A stretch of DNA of 64,000 nucleotides, from assembly GCF_030388245.1 (NCBI RefSeq), contig NZ_CP098360.1, forward strand, positions 1,572,501 to 1,636,500. Reading direction: 5' to 3'. Position numbers and translations under genes: made by a program. Every line of letters begins with the position of its first letter. Positions within the stretch are counted from its first letter, which is position 1. The stretch comes from Paracoccus sp. TOH (GTDB taxonomy: Bacteria; Pseudomonadota; Alphaproteobacteria; Rhodobacterales; Rhodobacteraceae). This document shows, piece after piece, positions 55,550-64,000 of this stretch. Below the pieces are notes generated by a model. That model saw only the letters and a list, made by a program, of their open reading frames with translations. It was not told the DNA's origin and ran no database searches.

Positions 55550-55575
55550 GGGGTATTTGGACAACGGTGAAGAAG
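55550..55575 (+). repeat. TATTT element between ftsB-like gene and pdhA
   Basis: AGGGGTATTTGGACAACGGT GAAGAA, a one-base variant of the element core, here between two minus-strand genes rather than at a convergent junction. Confidence 0.6.
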
Positions 55576-55599
55576 CGGGGCCAGAGCCCGCGGGAGCGG

Positions 55600-55893
55600 T
55601 CAGCGGATGATGATCTCGTCGGCGCGCACCAGGCCCAGCACGTCGCGGGCGCGTTCGTCCAGCAGGTCGAGATCGAGATATTCGTCCGACAGGCGCCGGG
55701 TCAGGTTGCGCATCCGGTCCACCTCGGCCTGCAGCTTGTCGCGCTGCTGGACCAGTTCCTGCGTCTCGGCCTGCAACTGCACCCGCCGCAGGATGCCCGA
55801 GGGGCCCTGCACCGCCGCATAGGCGAAATAGACGCCCAGAAGGATCATCACGACGAAGAAGATGATGGCGCTGATCGACAGGCGTTGGGTCAT
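55600..55893 (-). CDS. ftsB: FtsB/DivIC-like septum-formation protein
   Basis: 97 residues: short cytoplasmic N-terminus, one membrane helix (SAIIFFVVMILLGVYFAYAA), then a leucine-zipper coiled coil (RVQLQAETQELVQQRDKLQA) and a C-terminal DERARDVLGLVRADEIIIR typical of FtsB. It forms FtsQBL at the divisome. Position before pdhABC is usual in alphaproteobacteria. Confidence 0.85.
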   Translation of the reverse strand: MTQRLSISAIIFFVVMILLGVYFAYAAVQGPSGILRRVQLQAETQELVQQRDKLQAEVDRMRNLTRRLSDEYLDLDLLDERARDVLGLVRADEIIIR

Positions 55894-55917
55894 GGTCTGC
55901 TCGGTTGTTTCGGGCGA

Positions 55918-57219
55918 TCATGCCACAGGTGCAAAGCGGGGGGAATCCCCCGAAGCGCCGCGCAGGAGGTCGTCGAGCACCAGGGCCATGACGCGGGCGG
56001 AATCCCGCATGTCGTCCACGCCCACCCATTCGTCGGGCTGGTGCGCCAGGTCCAGCACCCCCGGCCCGTAGGCGATGCAGTTCTGCAGCTTGCCGATGCG
56101 GTCGATGTGCTTCTGGTCGTAGGTGCCGGGGCTGACGACATAGCCGGCCTCGCGGCCCAGCACCCGTTCGATGGCCGCCGCGGTCGAGCGCACCACCGGG
56201 GCCTTGCGGTCTGTCATGCTGGGGATGACCTCGAACAGGTCGCGGATCTCATAGGAGAAGCCGGGCCTTTGCGCCTTGACCTTTTCGAGCAGCGCGGTGA
56301 CCTCGCGCTTCACTTCCGACAGCTCCTCCTCGATCAGGAAGCGGCGGTCGATGGTGATGCGGCAGCGGTCGGCGACGCAGGGTGCCGGCAGACCGGTGAA
56401 GTCGGGGCCGAGATCCGGCTCGCCGCCATGGATCGAGTTGATGTTCAGCGTCGAATTCCGCGCGCCTTCGGGGATCACCGGCATCTGCGTGTGTTTGGTC
56501 ATCAGCAGCGGGAACAGCGTGCGTTCCATTTCCTCCAGCACCGCGCCCATGTGGCGGATGGCGCTGTCGCCCAGGAAGGGCATCGAGCCATGGGCGATGC
56601 GGCCATGCGTCTCGATCTCGGCCCACCAGACGCCGCGATGACCCAGGCAGATGCGGTCCTTGTGCAGGGGCTCGGGGATGATGACATGGCCGACATGCGC
56701 AAAGGCGCCCTGCTGGGCCAGATAGGCCACGCCGCCGAAACCGCCCGATTCCTCGTCCGCGGTGGCGCTGATCTCGATCTGGCCGGGGTGGTCGGGGTAA
56801 AGCGCCGTGAAGGCCTCGGCGGCGATGATGCTGGCGGCCAAGCCCCCCTTCATGTCGCAGGCGCCGCGGCCATAGATGCGGCCATCGGCCAGTTCGGCGG
56901 CGAAGGGATCGCGGCTCCAGCCATGGCCGATCTCGACCACGTCGTGATGGCTGTTGAAATGCACGCATTCGCCGGGCGGGCCGCCGCGATGCCGGGCCAC
57001 CAGGTTCCAGCGCGGGAAAGCCTCGCAGTCGCCGGGCGCGCCATGGGCGCGGATCAGCTCGCAGGTCCAACCCTGCCGTGCTAGCCGCGCCTGCAGGTAT
57101 TCGCAGATCTCGCGGTAGTTGCGTCCTGGCGGGTTCAGCGTCGGAATGCGGATCAGATCCTGGGTCAGGCGGACCAGGTCGTCGCGGCGGTTCTCGATCT
57201 CGAGGGCAAGGGCGTCCAT
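55918..57219 (-). CDS. M20-family deacylase (ArgE/DapE-like)
   Basis: 433 residues with the M20 metallopeptidase motifs: SHHDVVEIG (His-x-Asp), GRGACDMKGGLA (bridging Asp), ADEESGGFGG (general base Glu and metal Glu), IIPEPLHK, and the dimerisation-domain His region AHGSMPFLG. Related to acetylornithine deacetylase and succinyl-diaminopimelate desuccinylase; the substrate cannot be fixed, and lysine/arginine genes are not adjacent. Confidence 0.88.
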   Translation of the reverse strand: MDALALEIENRRDDLVRLTQDLIRIPTLNPPGRNYREICEYLQARLARQGWTCELIRAHGAPGDCEAFPRWNLVARHRGGPPGECVHFNSHHDVVEIGHGWSRDPFAAELADGRIYGRGACDMKGGLAASIIAAEAFTALYPDHPGQIEISATADEESGGFGGVAYLAQQGAFAHVGHVIIPEPLHKDRICLGHRGVWWAEIETHGRIAHGSMPFLGDSAIRHMGAVLEEMERTLFPLLMTKHTQMPVIPEGARNSTLNINSIHGGEPDLGPDFTGLPAPCVADRCRITIDRRFLIEEELSEVKREVTALLEKVKAQRPGFSYEIRDLFEVIPSMTDRKAPVVRSTAAAIERVLGREAGYVVSPGTYDQKHIDRIGKLQNCIAYGPGVLDLAHQPDEWVGVDDMRDSARVMALVLDDLLRGASGDSPRFAPVA

Positions 57220-57323
57220 GGTGCAAGGCTAGGCCGGGCGCGGGGGCGCGGCAATGGGGTCATTGACAGTCGCGGCGCGCGGGCCTTCCATGGGGCAGGT
57301 TTTTCGCAACCAGGGTCGGCCCG

Positions 57324-57605
57324 ATGATCGCCTTTCTCCGCCTGATCGGCATGGTCCTGGCCGTCGAGCTGATCTTCTATGTGTTGATTTCGATCTACAT
57401 CCGCAGCCTGCGCCGGGAAGAGCTTGAAAAGGAATGGGATCGCCGCCATCCCGAACGCGCGGGCCCCTCGCCGGAACGCGCCGAGTTCGTGCGGCGTTCG
57501 ATGGTGGGTTTCGGCAAGACCCTGCGGGCGCGGCTCGTCGGGCTGGTGCTGGTTCTGCCGGTGGTCGCGATCATCGTGATCATCGTGTTCGTGAATTACA
57601 ACTGA
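57324..57605 (+). CDS. Small two-pass membrane protein, unknown
   Basis: 93 residues with helices at both ends (AFLRLIGMVLAVELIFYVLI; VGLVLVLPVVAIIVIIVFVN) and a charged middle (REELEKEWDRRHPERAGPSP). It precedes the DUF1523 gene by 11 bases on the same strand. Confidence 0.7.
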   Translation: MIAFLRLIGMVLAVELIFYVLISIYIRSLRREELEKEWDRRHPERAGPSPERAEFVRRSMVGFGKTLRARLVGLVLVLPVVAIIVIIVFVNYN

Positions 57606-57616
57606 GGGGGGCGCCG

Positions 57617-58276
57617 ATGCGCTGGTTCCTGACCGTCCTTGGAGTGATCTTCGGGATCGCGGTCTTTTCGTTCCTGGACTACACGCTGCCCTCGAAGCAG
57701 ACGGTCCGCATTACCAACACCTACAACCGCCTGACCGATATCGGCGCGAACCGTATCTTCTATGCCTCGCCCGACACCGGCACGGTGCAGAACGCGCAGG
57801 GGCAGCGCGACGTGCGCTTCATCGACACGGTGCGCCTGAACGGCAAGCCCTATGTCTATCGTAACGAGGATACCGGCTGGATCTGGCCGCCCTATTTCAA
57901 ATACGACAGCTCGAACCTGCATGCGCGGGCGACGGACATGCGCTCGACCGCGGCCAGTCCGGAATGGGTCAGCGTGACCTCTTACGGCTGGCGCATCTCC
58001 TGGTTGTCGATCTATCCCAACGCCATCTCGGTGAAGCCGGTGGCGGGGCCCGAGGTCAAGCCCTTCAACTGGGCGGCGCAGATCATCCTGCTGGTGCTGG
58101 GGGCGCTGCTGTTCCTGCTCTGGCGCATGTGGAACCAGTTCCGCGAGCGCACCATCGACCCCGCGGTGCGCTCCGCCGACGAGACCTGGGACCGGATCGA
58201 CGCCCGGGCCGACGCGGCGCGCGACCGGGCGCGCGGGCGCATGCGGCGCTGGTGGGACGGGCTGCGGGGGCGCTGA
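57617..58276 (+). CDS. DUF1523-family membrane protein
   Basis: 219 residues: N-terminal helix (MRWFLTVLGVIFGIAVFSFL), a periplasmic domain (LPSKQTVRITNTYNRLTDIG ... EWVSVTSYGWRISWLSIYPN), a second helix near 155-175, and a highly basic C-terminal tail. The combination matches DUF1523 proteins of Rhodobacteraceae. Role unknown. Confidence 0.75.
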   Translation: MRWFLTVLGVIFGIAVFSFLDYTLPSKQTVRITNTYNRLTDIGANRIFYASPDTGTVQNAQGQRDVRFIDTVRLNGKPYVYRNEDTGWIWPPYFKYDSSNLHARATDMRSTAASPEWVSVTSYGWRISWLSIYPNAISVKPVAGPEVKPFNWAAQIILLVLGALLFLLWRMWNQFRERTIDPAVRSADETWDRIDARADAARDRARGRMRRWWDGLRGR

Positions 58277-58279
58277 GCG

Positions 58280-59224
58280 ATGGAGCGCAAGAACCCCGGC
58301 ACCGATTTCCGCCTCGACTGGTTCGAGACCATCCAGGTCAACACGCCGGCGGCCGAGCGCCGCGCCGCAAGCCTGGCCGCGCGCCGCAGCCTGAAAAAGG
58401 AATGGCAGGCGGCCTGGCTTCTGAACGCGGTAGGTTGCATCGACCTGACCACGCTGTCGGGCGACGACACGCCCGACCGCGTGGCCCGGCTTTGCGCCAA
58501 GGCGCGCCAGCCCGTCGATGCCGGTCAGTTGGCGGCGCTGGGGGTCGATCACCTGACCACCGGCGCGGTCTGCGTCTATCCGACCATGGTGGCGGCGGCG
58601 AAACGGGCGCTGGCCGGCACGGCGATCCCCGTCGCCTCGGTCGCGACCGGCTTTCCGGCCGGGCTGATGCCGCTTGACCTGCGGCTGGCCGAGATCCGCT
58701 ATGCACTGGACCAGGGCGCGGACGAGATCGACATCGTCATTTCCCGTGCGCTGGTGCTGCGCGGCGAATGGGCGGCGCTTTACGACGAGATCTGCGACAT
58801 GCGCGAGGCTTGCGGCCATGCCCGGATGAAGGCGATCCTGGCGACGGGCGAGCTCAAGACCCTGGGCAATGTCGCCAAGGCCAGCCATGTCGCCATGCAG
58901 GCCGGCGCCGATTTCATCAAGACCTCGACCGGGAAAGAGCCGGTGAACGCCACGCTGCCGGTCAGCTTGGTCATGTTGCGCGCGATCCGCGACTATCGTG
59001 ACCAGACCGGCTTTGCCGTCGGCTTCAAGCCGGCCGGCGGGTTGAAAACCGCCAGGGACGCGCTGAACTGGCAGGTGCTGATGGCCGAGGAGCTGGGCCG
59101 CGACTGGCTGCGGCCGGATCTGTTCCGCATCGGCGCCAGCTCGCTTCTGGCCGATATCGAGCGGCAGATCTCCCATCACGTCACCGGGCGCTATGCCGGC
59201 GCCCATCGTCTGGCCGCGGGGTGA
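58280..59224 (+). CDS. deoC: Deoxyribose-phosphate aldolase
   Basis: 314 residues, longer than the 259 of E. coli because of an N-terminal extension (about 45 residues). Active-site lysine in ADFIKTSTGK and a second in KAILATGELKT; DEIDIVIS and GFKPAGGLKT are conserved. It splits 2-deoxyribose-5-phosphate to glyceraldehyde-3-phosphate and acetaldehyde. The next gene, an aldehyde dehydrogenase, overlaps or abuts its stop, fitting removal of acetaldehyde. Confidence 0.93.
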   Translation: MERKNPGTDFRLDWFETIQVNTPAAERRAASLAARRSLKKEWQAAWLLNAVGCIDLTTLSGDDTPDRVARLCAKARQPVDAGQLAALGVDHLTTGAVCVYPTMVAAAKRALAGTAIPVASVATGFPAGLMPLDLRLAEIRYALDQGADEIDIVISRALVLRGEWAALYDEICDMREACGHARMKAILATGELKTLGNVAKASHVAMQAGADFIKTSTGKEPVNATLPVSLVMLRAIRDYRDQTGFAVGFKPAGGLKTARDALNWQVLMAEELGRDWLRPDLFRIGASSLLADIERQISHHVTGRYAGAHRLAAG

Positions 59225-59226
59225 AC

Positions 59227-61557
59227 ATGCCGAAGGTAAGCGAAATCATGGAAAGCATGGAATACGGCCCCGCGCCCGAGGATGCCTCTGCCGTCCGCGA
59301 CTGGCTGCGCGAACGCGGCCGCTTCGGCCATTTCATCGCCGGACGTTTCACCCGGCCGGGCGAGACCTTTGCCAGCCGCGACCCCTCGACCGGCGAAGAA
59401 CTGGCGCAGGTCACGCAAGGCACCGCCCGCGACGTGATGAAGGCGGTGCGCGCCGCCCGCCGGGCGCAGCGCGGCTGGGGCGCCATGCCCGGCCATGTGC
59501 GGGCGCGCTTTCTGTATGCCATCGCGCGCACCATCCAGAAGCGCGAACGCTTCCTGGCGGTGCTGGAGACGCTGGACAACGGCAAGCCGATCCGCGAAAG
59601 CCGCGACATCGACGTGCCGCTGGTGGTGCGGCATTTCTACCATCACGCCGGCTGGGCCGAGCTGGCCGAGACCGAATTTCCCGGCCATGGCCCGCTGGGC
59701 GTCTGCGGCCAGATCATCCCCTGGAACTTTCCGCTGCTGATGCTGGCCTGGAAGGTGGCGCCGGCCCTGGCCGCCGGCAATACCGTGGTGCTGAAGCCGG
59801 CCGAATACACGCCGCTGACCGCGCTGGCCTTTGCCGAGATCTGCGCCCATGTCGGGCTGCCCGCCGGGGTGGTCAACATCGTCACCGGCGACGGCGAGAC
59901 CGGCGCGGCGCTGGTCGAGGCACCGGTGGACAAGATCGCCTTCACCGGCTCGACCGAGGTCGGGCGCGGCATCGCCCGCGCCGTCGCGGGTTCGGGCAAG
60001 CGGCTGACGCTGGAGCTGGGCGGCAAGTCGCCCTTCGTGGTCATGGAGGATGCCGACCTGGACGCCGCCATCGAGGGCGTGGTCGATTCGATCTGGTTCA
60101 ACCAGGGCGAGGTCTGCTGCGCCGGCTCGCGCATCCTGGTCGCCGAATCGGTCGCCGCGCGGTTCGAGGCGCTGCTGCGGGCCCGGATGCAGAGCCTGCG
60201 CCTCGGCCCGCCGCTCGACAAATCCACCGATATCGGCGCCATCGTCGATCCGGTGCAAAAGGATCGTATCCTGCGCATCCTCGACCGGGCGACCGCCGCC
60301 GGGGCGGAGCTGGTCGGCGGCGCGCCGGCGGCGGGCTGTTTCATCGCGCCGGGTTATCTGCGCAACATCGCGCCCGCCAATCCCGGCATGGTCGAGGAGA
60401 TCTTCGGCCCCATCGCCACGCTGTCCACCTTTCGCACCGCGGACGAGGCGGCGGATCTGGCCAACAACACCCGCTATGGGCTGGCAGCCTCGGTCTGGTC
60501 GGAAAGCGCCACGGTGGCGACCGACATGGCGGCGCGGATCAAGGCCGGCGTGGTCTGGGTGAATTGCGCCAACCTGTTCGACGCCGCCGCGCCCTTTGGC
60601 GGGATGCGCGATTCGGGCTATGGCCGCGAAGGCGGGCGCGAGGGGATGCTGGATTATCTTACCGCCGCCGTCGCCGCGCAGCGCGACCCGGTGCCGGCGG
60701 AGATCGCCCCGGTCGAGGCGCCCGAGGACAGCGCCGGGATCGACCGCACCGTCAAGCATTACATCGGCGGCGCGCAGAAGCGGCCGGATGGCGGTGCCAG
60801 CTACCTGGCGCAGGACGAGCTGGTGCCGCTGGGCAATCGCAAGGACATCCGCAACGCCGTCGAGGCGGCGGGGTCCGCGCTGGCGAAATGGCAGGGCCTG
60901 GGCGGCCACGGCCGGGCGCAGGTGCTGTATTTCCTGGCCGAAAACCTGGCGCAGCGCCGCGCCGAATTCGCCGGCTTCGCCAGTCCGGCCGAGGTCGATG
61001 CCGCCATCCGCCGCTGCTTCTTCTATGCCGGTTTCGCCGACAAATACGACGGCGCCACGGTTGCGGCCAAGCCCGGCCACCTGTGCCATGTGCAGCCCGA
61101 GCCGCATGGCGTCATGGGACTGGTCGCGCCCACGGCCGCGCCGCTGGCGGGGTTCATGGCGCTGGTGCTGCCGGCCATCGCCATGGGCAATGCCGTGGTG
61201 GCGATCCCGTCGCAGGACCGGCCGATGGCGGCGCTGACGCTGGCGCAGGTTCTGGCCTGCTCGGACGTGCCGGGCGGTGTGGTGAACATCGTCAGCGGTC
61301 CGCGTGATGCGCTGGCGGGGGCGCTTGCCGCGCATGACGGCGTCTCGGCGATCTGGCATGCCGGGCAGGGCGAGGGGCTGGCCGAGGTGCAGCGCACCGC
61401 GGCCGAGACCCTGATCCCGGTCTGGACGCCCGAGCCGCGCGATTGGACCGATGCGAAGGCGCAAGGCCGGGAATTCCTGCGCGCCGCCAGCCGCAGCAAG
61501 ACCATCTGGCTGCCCTATGGCGCGCTTCCCGCCGGCACCGGCAGCGCGGCTTACTAG
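59227..61557 (+). CDS. Aldehyde dehydrogenase with a degenerate second ALDH half
   Basis: 776 residues (ATG 59227; a GTG at 59221 overlapping the deoC stop is an alternative). Residues 1-485 are a complete ALDH: TNIx region IIPWNFPLLML, nucleotide loop FTGSTEVGRGIA, Glu in LELGGKSP, catalytic Cys in GEVCCAGSR. Residues 510-776 repeat the first part of an ALDH fold (KHYIGGAQKRPDGGASYLAQ ... GVMGLVAPTAAPLAGFMALV) but lack the Cys site. It probably oxidises acetaldehyde from DeoC to acetate; the second half may be structural. Confidence 0.85.
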   Translation: MPKVSEIMESMEYGPAPEDASAVRDWLRERGRFGHFIAGRFTRPGETFASRDPSTGEELAQVTQGTARDVMKAVRAARRAQRGWGAMPGHVRARFLYAIARTIQKRERFLAVLETLDNGKPIRESRDIDVPLVVRHFYHHAGWAELAETEFPGHGPLGVCGQIIPWNFPLLMLAWKVAPALAAGNTVVLKPAEYTPLTALAFAEICAHVGLPAGVVNIVTGDGETGAALVEAPVDKIAFTGSTEVGRGIARAVAGSGKRLTLELGGKSPFVVMEDADLDAAIEGVVDSIWFNQGEVCCAGSRILVAESVAARFEALLRARMQSLRLGPPLDKSTDIGAIVDPVQKDRILRILDRATAAGAELVGGAPAAGCFIAPGYLRNIAPANPGMVEEIFGPIATLSTFRTADEAADLANNTRYGLAASVWSESATVATDMAARIKAGVVWVNCANLFDAAAPFGGMRDSGYGREGGREGMLDYLTAAVAAQRDPVPAEIAPVEAPEDSAGIDRTVKHYIGGAQKRPDGGASYLAQDELVPLGNRKDIRNAVEAAGSALAKWQGLGGHGRAQVLYFLAENLAQRRAEFAGFASPAEVDAAIRRCFFYAGFADKYDGATVAAKPGHLCHVQPEPHGVMGLVAPTAAPLAGFMALVLPAIAMGNAVVAIPSQDRPMAALTLAQVLACSDVPGGVVNIVSGPRDALAGALAAHDGVSAIWHAGQGEGLAEVQRTAAETLIPVWTPEPRDWTDAKAQGREFLRAASRSKTIWLPYGALPAGTGSAAY

Positions 61558-61653
61558 CAGCGCTTGCCCTGCGCCGGTTCCGGCCGGCGCGGGCATTGTC
61601 ATCATCCTGGGCCAAGGACACGATCCGGCAGTCTCGGCATCGGAGCAGCAAGC

Positions 61654-62283
61654 ATGTATGTCCCCCCGCATTTCCACGAGATCCGCCCCGACGAAATCGC
61701 CGCGATCATCGAGACCGCGCCTTTGGCCTGCATCGTGGCGCAGACCGGAAAGGGGCTGGTTGCCAACCATATCCCGCTGCTGGCCGCCCCGGATGGCACG
61801 CTGATCGGGCATGTGGCGCTGGCCAACGACATGCACCGGCTGATCGCCGATGGTCAGGAGGTGCTGGCGATCTTCCGGGGCGAGGATGCCTATGTCTCGC
61901 CGAATTTCTACCCGAGCAAGGCCGAGCATCACCGGCACGTCCCGACCTGGAACTATCAGGTGGTCCATGCCTATGGCGCCATCAGCTTCCAGCATGACGA
62001 CCATGCCAAGCGCGCGGCCGTCGGCCTGCTGACCCGCAAGCACGAGCGCCGCCTGAACGGCACCCAGGCCTGGCGCATGGCCGACGCCCCGGCCGATTAC
62101 CTGCAGCAGATGCTGAACGGCATCGTCGCCTTCCGCATCGCCCTGCGCCGGACCCTGGCGAAATCGAAGCTCAGCCAGAACCGCGAGCCGCGGGACTATC
62201 TGGGCACGATCGCCGGCCTGAAGGCCAGCGGCTATCAGGCGATGGCCGAACGGATGGCCAAGCGCCTGCCCGGCGAGGATTGA
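61654..62283 (+). CDS. PaiB-like FMN-binding protein
   Basis: 209 residues starting MYVPPHFHEIRPDEIAAIIE. The PaiB/FMN-binding split-barrel pattern VANHIPLL ... GHVALANDM ... FRGEDAYVSPNFYPSKAEHH ... VPTWNYQVVHAYG is intact. Members bind FMN and some repress protease genes; DNA binding here is not evident. Transcribed alone. Confidence 0.88.
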   Translation: MYVPPHFHEIRPDEIAAIIETAPLACIVAQTGKGLVANHIPLLAAPDGTLIGHVALANDMHRLIADGQEVLAIFRGEDAYVSPNFYPSKAEHHRHVPTWNYQVVHAYGAISFQHDDHAKRAAVGLLTRKHERRLNGTQAWRMADAPADYLQQMLNGIVAFRIALRRTLAKSKLSQNREPRDYLGTIAGLKASGYQAMAERMAKRLPGED

Positions 62284-62433
62284 CAGGCCGGCGCCGCTGG
62301 CTTGCCGAAACCCGGCGGACGGGAAGCGACACGGCGCTGGCGGAGGCCGTGCCCGGCAGTCGGCCCGGCCACCGCACCAGCGCCGCCATTTCCCGCCCGG
62401 ACCCGGCGCGGCCCGGCCGCTGTCAGGCCGCTG

Positions 62434-63189
62434 TCAGGCCGAGCGCAGCCAGCGCAGCCCGGCCTCGGTCGAGGTACGCGGCGAATATTCCGCCCCCACC
62501 CAGCCCTGATAGCCGGAACCGTCGACGGCCCGCAGCAATTCGGCGAAATGGGCATCGCCCTGGCGCGGTTCGTGCCGGCCCGGGCAGCCGGCGACCTGGA
62601 TGTGCCGCACCCGGCCGGCATGGCGCTGCCAGATCTCCAGCGCGTCGCCATGGATCATCTGCGCCTGGTAGGCGTCGAATTGCAGCCCCAGATTGGCGGC
62701 GCCGACCTCCTCGACGATCTCGGCCGCCAGATCGAAGCAGTCGAGAAAATAGCCCGGCATGTCCTCGCCATTCATCGGCTCGATGGTCAGGCTGGCCTGC
62801 GGCGCGCGGGCGCAGGCCCAGCGAAGGTTCGCGACCAGCGTGCGCCGGGCCGCGGCCCCGGCGGCCTTGCCGGCCATCACATGCAGATGCTGCACCCCCA
62901 ATGCCCGGGCGAAGCGCATGGCCCGGTCGAAATCGCTGCGGAACCGCGCCTCGTTGCCCGGTTCGGCGGCAAAGCCGCGCGGGCCGCCCGCCCAGTTCGG
63001 CGGCGGCGTGTTCATCAGCACGAATTCCACCCCCGCCGCCTGCGCGGCCCGGGTCAGTTCCTTGACCGCCAGGTCATAGGGAAACAGGATCTCGACCCCG
63101 TGAAAGCCGGCGCGGCGCGCGGCGGCAAAGCGCTGCTGCATCGGCAGCTCGGTGAACAGATAGGTCAGGTTGGCGGCGAATCGCGCCAT
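62434..63189 (-). CDS. hyi: Hydroxypyruvate isomerase-like TIM-barrel protein
   Basis: 251 residues starting MARFAANLTYLFTELPMQQR at ATG 63189. Sugar-isomerase/AP-endonuclease-2 fold with the Hyi-type segments GVEILFPYDL, LTIEPMNGEDMPGYF (metal Glu), LQFDAYQAQM, HIQVAGCPGRHEP and VGAEYSP. It probably interconverts hydroxypyruvate and tartronate semialdehyde or a related erythrose/pyruvate pair. It follows the DUF1285 gene by 2 bases. Confidence 0.85.
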   Translation of the reverse strand: MARFAANLTYLFTELPMQQRFAAARRAGFHGVEILFPYDLAVKELTRAAQAAGVEFVLMNTPPPNWAGGPRGFAAEPGNEARFRSDFDRAMRFARALGVQHLHVMAGKAAGAAARRTLVANLRWACARAPQASLTIEPMNGEDMPGYFLDCFDLAAEIVEEVGAANLGLQFDAYQAQMIHGDALEIWQRHAGRVRHIQVAGCPGRHEPRQGDAHFAELLRAVDGSGYQGWVGAEYSPRTSTEAGLRWLRSA

Positions 63190-63191
63190 GG

Positions 63192-63737
63192 TCAGGGCTC
63201 CAGAGGAAAGGCCGTCCCTCCCGATCGCACTTCCATACGCCCGTTTTCGCCGGGCATAGCTGCATCGGCCAGTCGGTAGAATGTCTTGCGGTCGATCAGC
63301 GCCCAAAGACCGCGGCGAATATGCACATAGGGCCGGGGTTCCTCGACCGTCCCGCGCAGCGCGATCGCATGCTCGGGACCGGCGATCACCCGGTCGGCCA
63401 CATTGGTGGTAAAGCTGATCTCCTCCCCGATCTCGGCATCGACGGCGACGAAGGGCGCATCGACCACGCGGATGCCGACCTTTTCGACCGGGGTGACCAG
63501 AAAGTAATCGTTACCCTCTCGCTTCAGGATCGAGGCGAAGAGGCGCACCATTTCGGGCCGGCCGATGGGGGTTCCGTTATAGAACCAGCTGCCATCGGCG
63601 CGGATTTCCATGTCGAGATCGCCGCAGAAGGGGGGATTCCACAGATGCACGGGCGGCGGACCCTTCTTCGACGCGCGGCTGGCGGCGGCGGCAATTCCGC
63701 TCGCATCGCTCACGCTATTGTCAGTCTTTTCCACCAT
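63192..63737 (-). CDS. DUF1285-family protein
   Basis: 181 residues, with the signature PPFCGDLDMEIRADGSWFYNG near 35-55 and YFLVTPVEKVGIRVVDAPFV in the middle, matching DUF1285. Soluble, two-domain, function unknown. In Rhodobacteraceae it commonly sits divergent from the MoxR gene, as here. It is cotranscribed with the hyi-like gene. Confidence 0.85.
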   Translation of the reverse strand: MVEKTDNSVSDASGIAAAASRASKKGPPPVHLWNPPFCGDLDMEIRADGSWFYNGTPIGRPEMVRLFASILKREGNDYFLVTPVEKVGIRVVDAPFVAVDAEIGEEISFTTNVADRVIAGPEHAIALRGTVEEPRPYVHIRRGLWALIDRKTFYRLADAAMPGENGRMEVRSGGTAFPLEP

Positions 63738-63798
63738 TCCCTGTGGACCCCGTCACACCTGCCTTTATGTTGTCCTAGAGCAGAAACGGGGCGTTGTC

Positions 63799-64000
63799 AT
63801 GGCCGAGGATGAAAAACTGGTTTCGGAAATCTTGACGCTGACCGACCGGCTGGCCCAGGTCCGCGCCAGCGTCGAGCGCCGCTTCGTCGGCCAGCATGCG
63901 GTGGTCGAGCAGGTGCTGGCCGCGATCCTGTCGGGCGGGCACGCGCTGCTGGTCGGCCAGCCGGGCCTGGGCAAGACCATGCTGGTCGATACGCTGGCCA
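63799..64000 (+). CDS. MoxR-family AAA ATPase (5' part; continues beyond window)
   Basis: First 67 codons only. MAEDEKLVSEILTLTDRLAQ is followed by VRASVERRFVGQHAVVEQVL, AILSGGHALL and Walker A VGQPGLGKTM. This pattern is MoxR-specific. MoxR ATPases act as chaperones for metalloenzyme or surface-protein maturation, usually with DUF58 and VWA genes downstream (outside the window). Confidence 0.9.
   Translation, partial: MAEDEKLVSEILTLTDRLAQVRASVERRFVGQHAVVEQVLAAILSGGHALLVGQPGLGKTMLVDTLA

Overview
The window looks like chromosomal DNA of a Paracoccus-like member of the Rhodobacteraceae (Alphaproteobacteria). Supporting signs are the very high GC content with strong GC3 bias, the order mitofilin-like gene then hemY, alphaproteobacterial pdhA-pdhB-pdhC with a lipoyl domain on PdhB, an ethylmalonyl-CoA mutase, a MipZ division ATPase, and a metal-free NAD formate dehydrogenase of the methylotroph type. 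No rRNA, CRISPR array or intact insertion sequence is visible. Two tRNA genes are present, tRNA-Thr(CGT) and tRNA-Arg(CCT), and each is followed by non-coding or broken sequence that looks like the scar of an integrated element.

Layout. 1-2.6 kb: end of a mitofilin-like gene, hemY, tRNA-Thr. 2.6-10.7 kb: accessory island with a decayed recombinase, two alpha/beta hydrolases around a rhamnosyltransferase-like gene, and a beta-rich lectin-like protein followed by an SGNH esterase in a suspicious reading-frame arrangement. 10.8-24.4 kb: core metabolism (MFS transporter, zapE, folC, accD, cls, pterin dehydratase, ilvD, two conserved unknowns, GNAT, CinA-like, map, a LacI-type regulator). 24.4-29.7 kb: tRNA-Arg, a decayed gene, HPP protein, NAD-FDH, Nudix, LysR, and a probably inactive serine-recombinase-like protein. 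29.8-36.1 kb: a divergent cluster holding a TonB-dependent receptor on one side and, on the other, a DUF2478 gene, mop (molbindin), a TrmO/TsaA-like gene and a BtuFCD/MolABC-type ABC transporter. 36.6-40.2 kb: ecm, an EamA transporter, an AhpD-like protein. 40.4-45.7 kb: the ribosome/SRP operon ffh-GNAT-chorismate mutase-rpsP-rimM-unknown-trmD-rplS-rpmE, closed by a clear terminator. 45.7-51.6 kb: two small unknown genes, mipZ and an RND efflux pair. 51.7-57.2 kb: pdhC, pdhB, pdhA, ftsB-like and an M20 deacylase. 57.3-64 kb: two membrane proteins, deoC with a tandem aldehyde dehydrogenase, a PaiB-like protein, hydroxypyruvate isomerase-like and DUF1285 genes, and the start of a MoxR ATPase.

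The most notable unit is the 29.8-36.1 kb cluster. Its divergent promoter region carries two 24-bp operators of the form CGTTAT-N12-ATAACG, the same 9-6-9 architecture as ModE (Mo-box) sites. Together with Mop and a MolABC-like transporter, this suggests a molybdate/tungstate-responsive uptake regulon that includes its own outer-membrane receptor. A second theme is a dispersed repeat with the core GGTATTTGGAAAACGG, found mostly between convergent genes.
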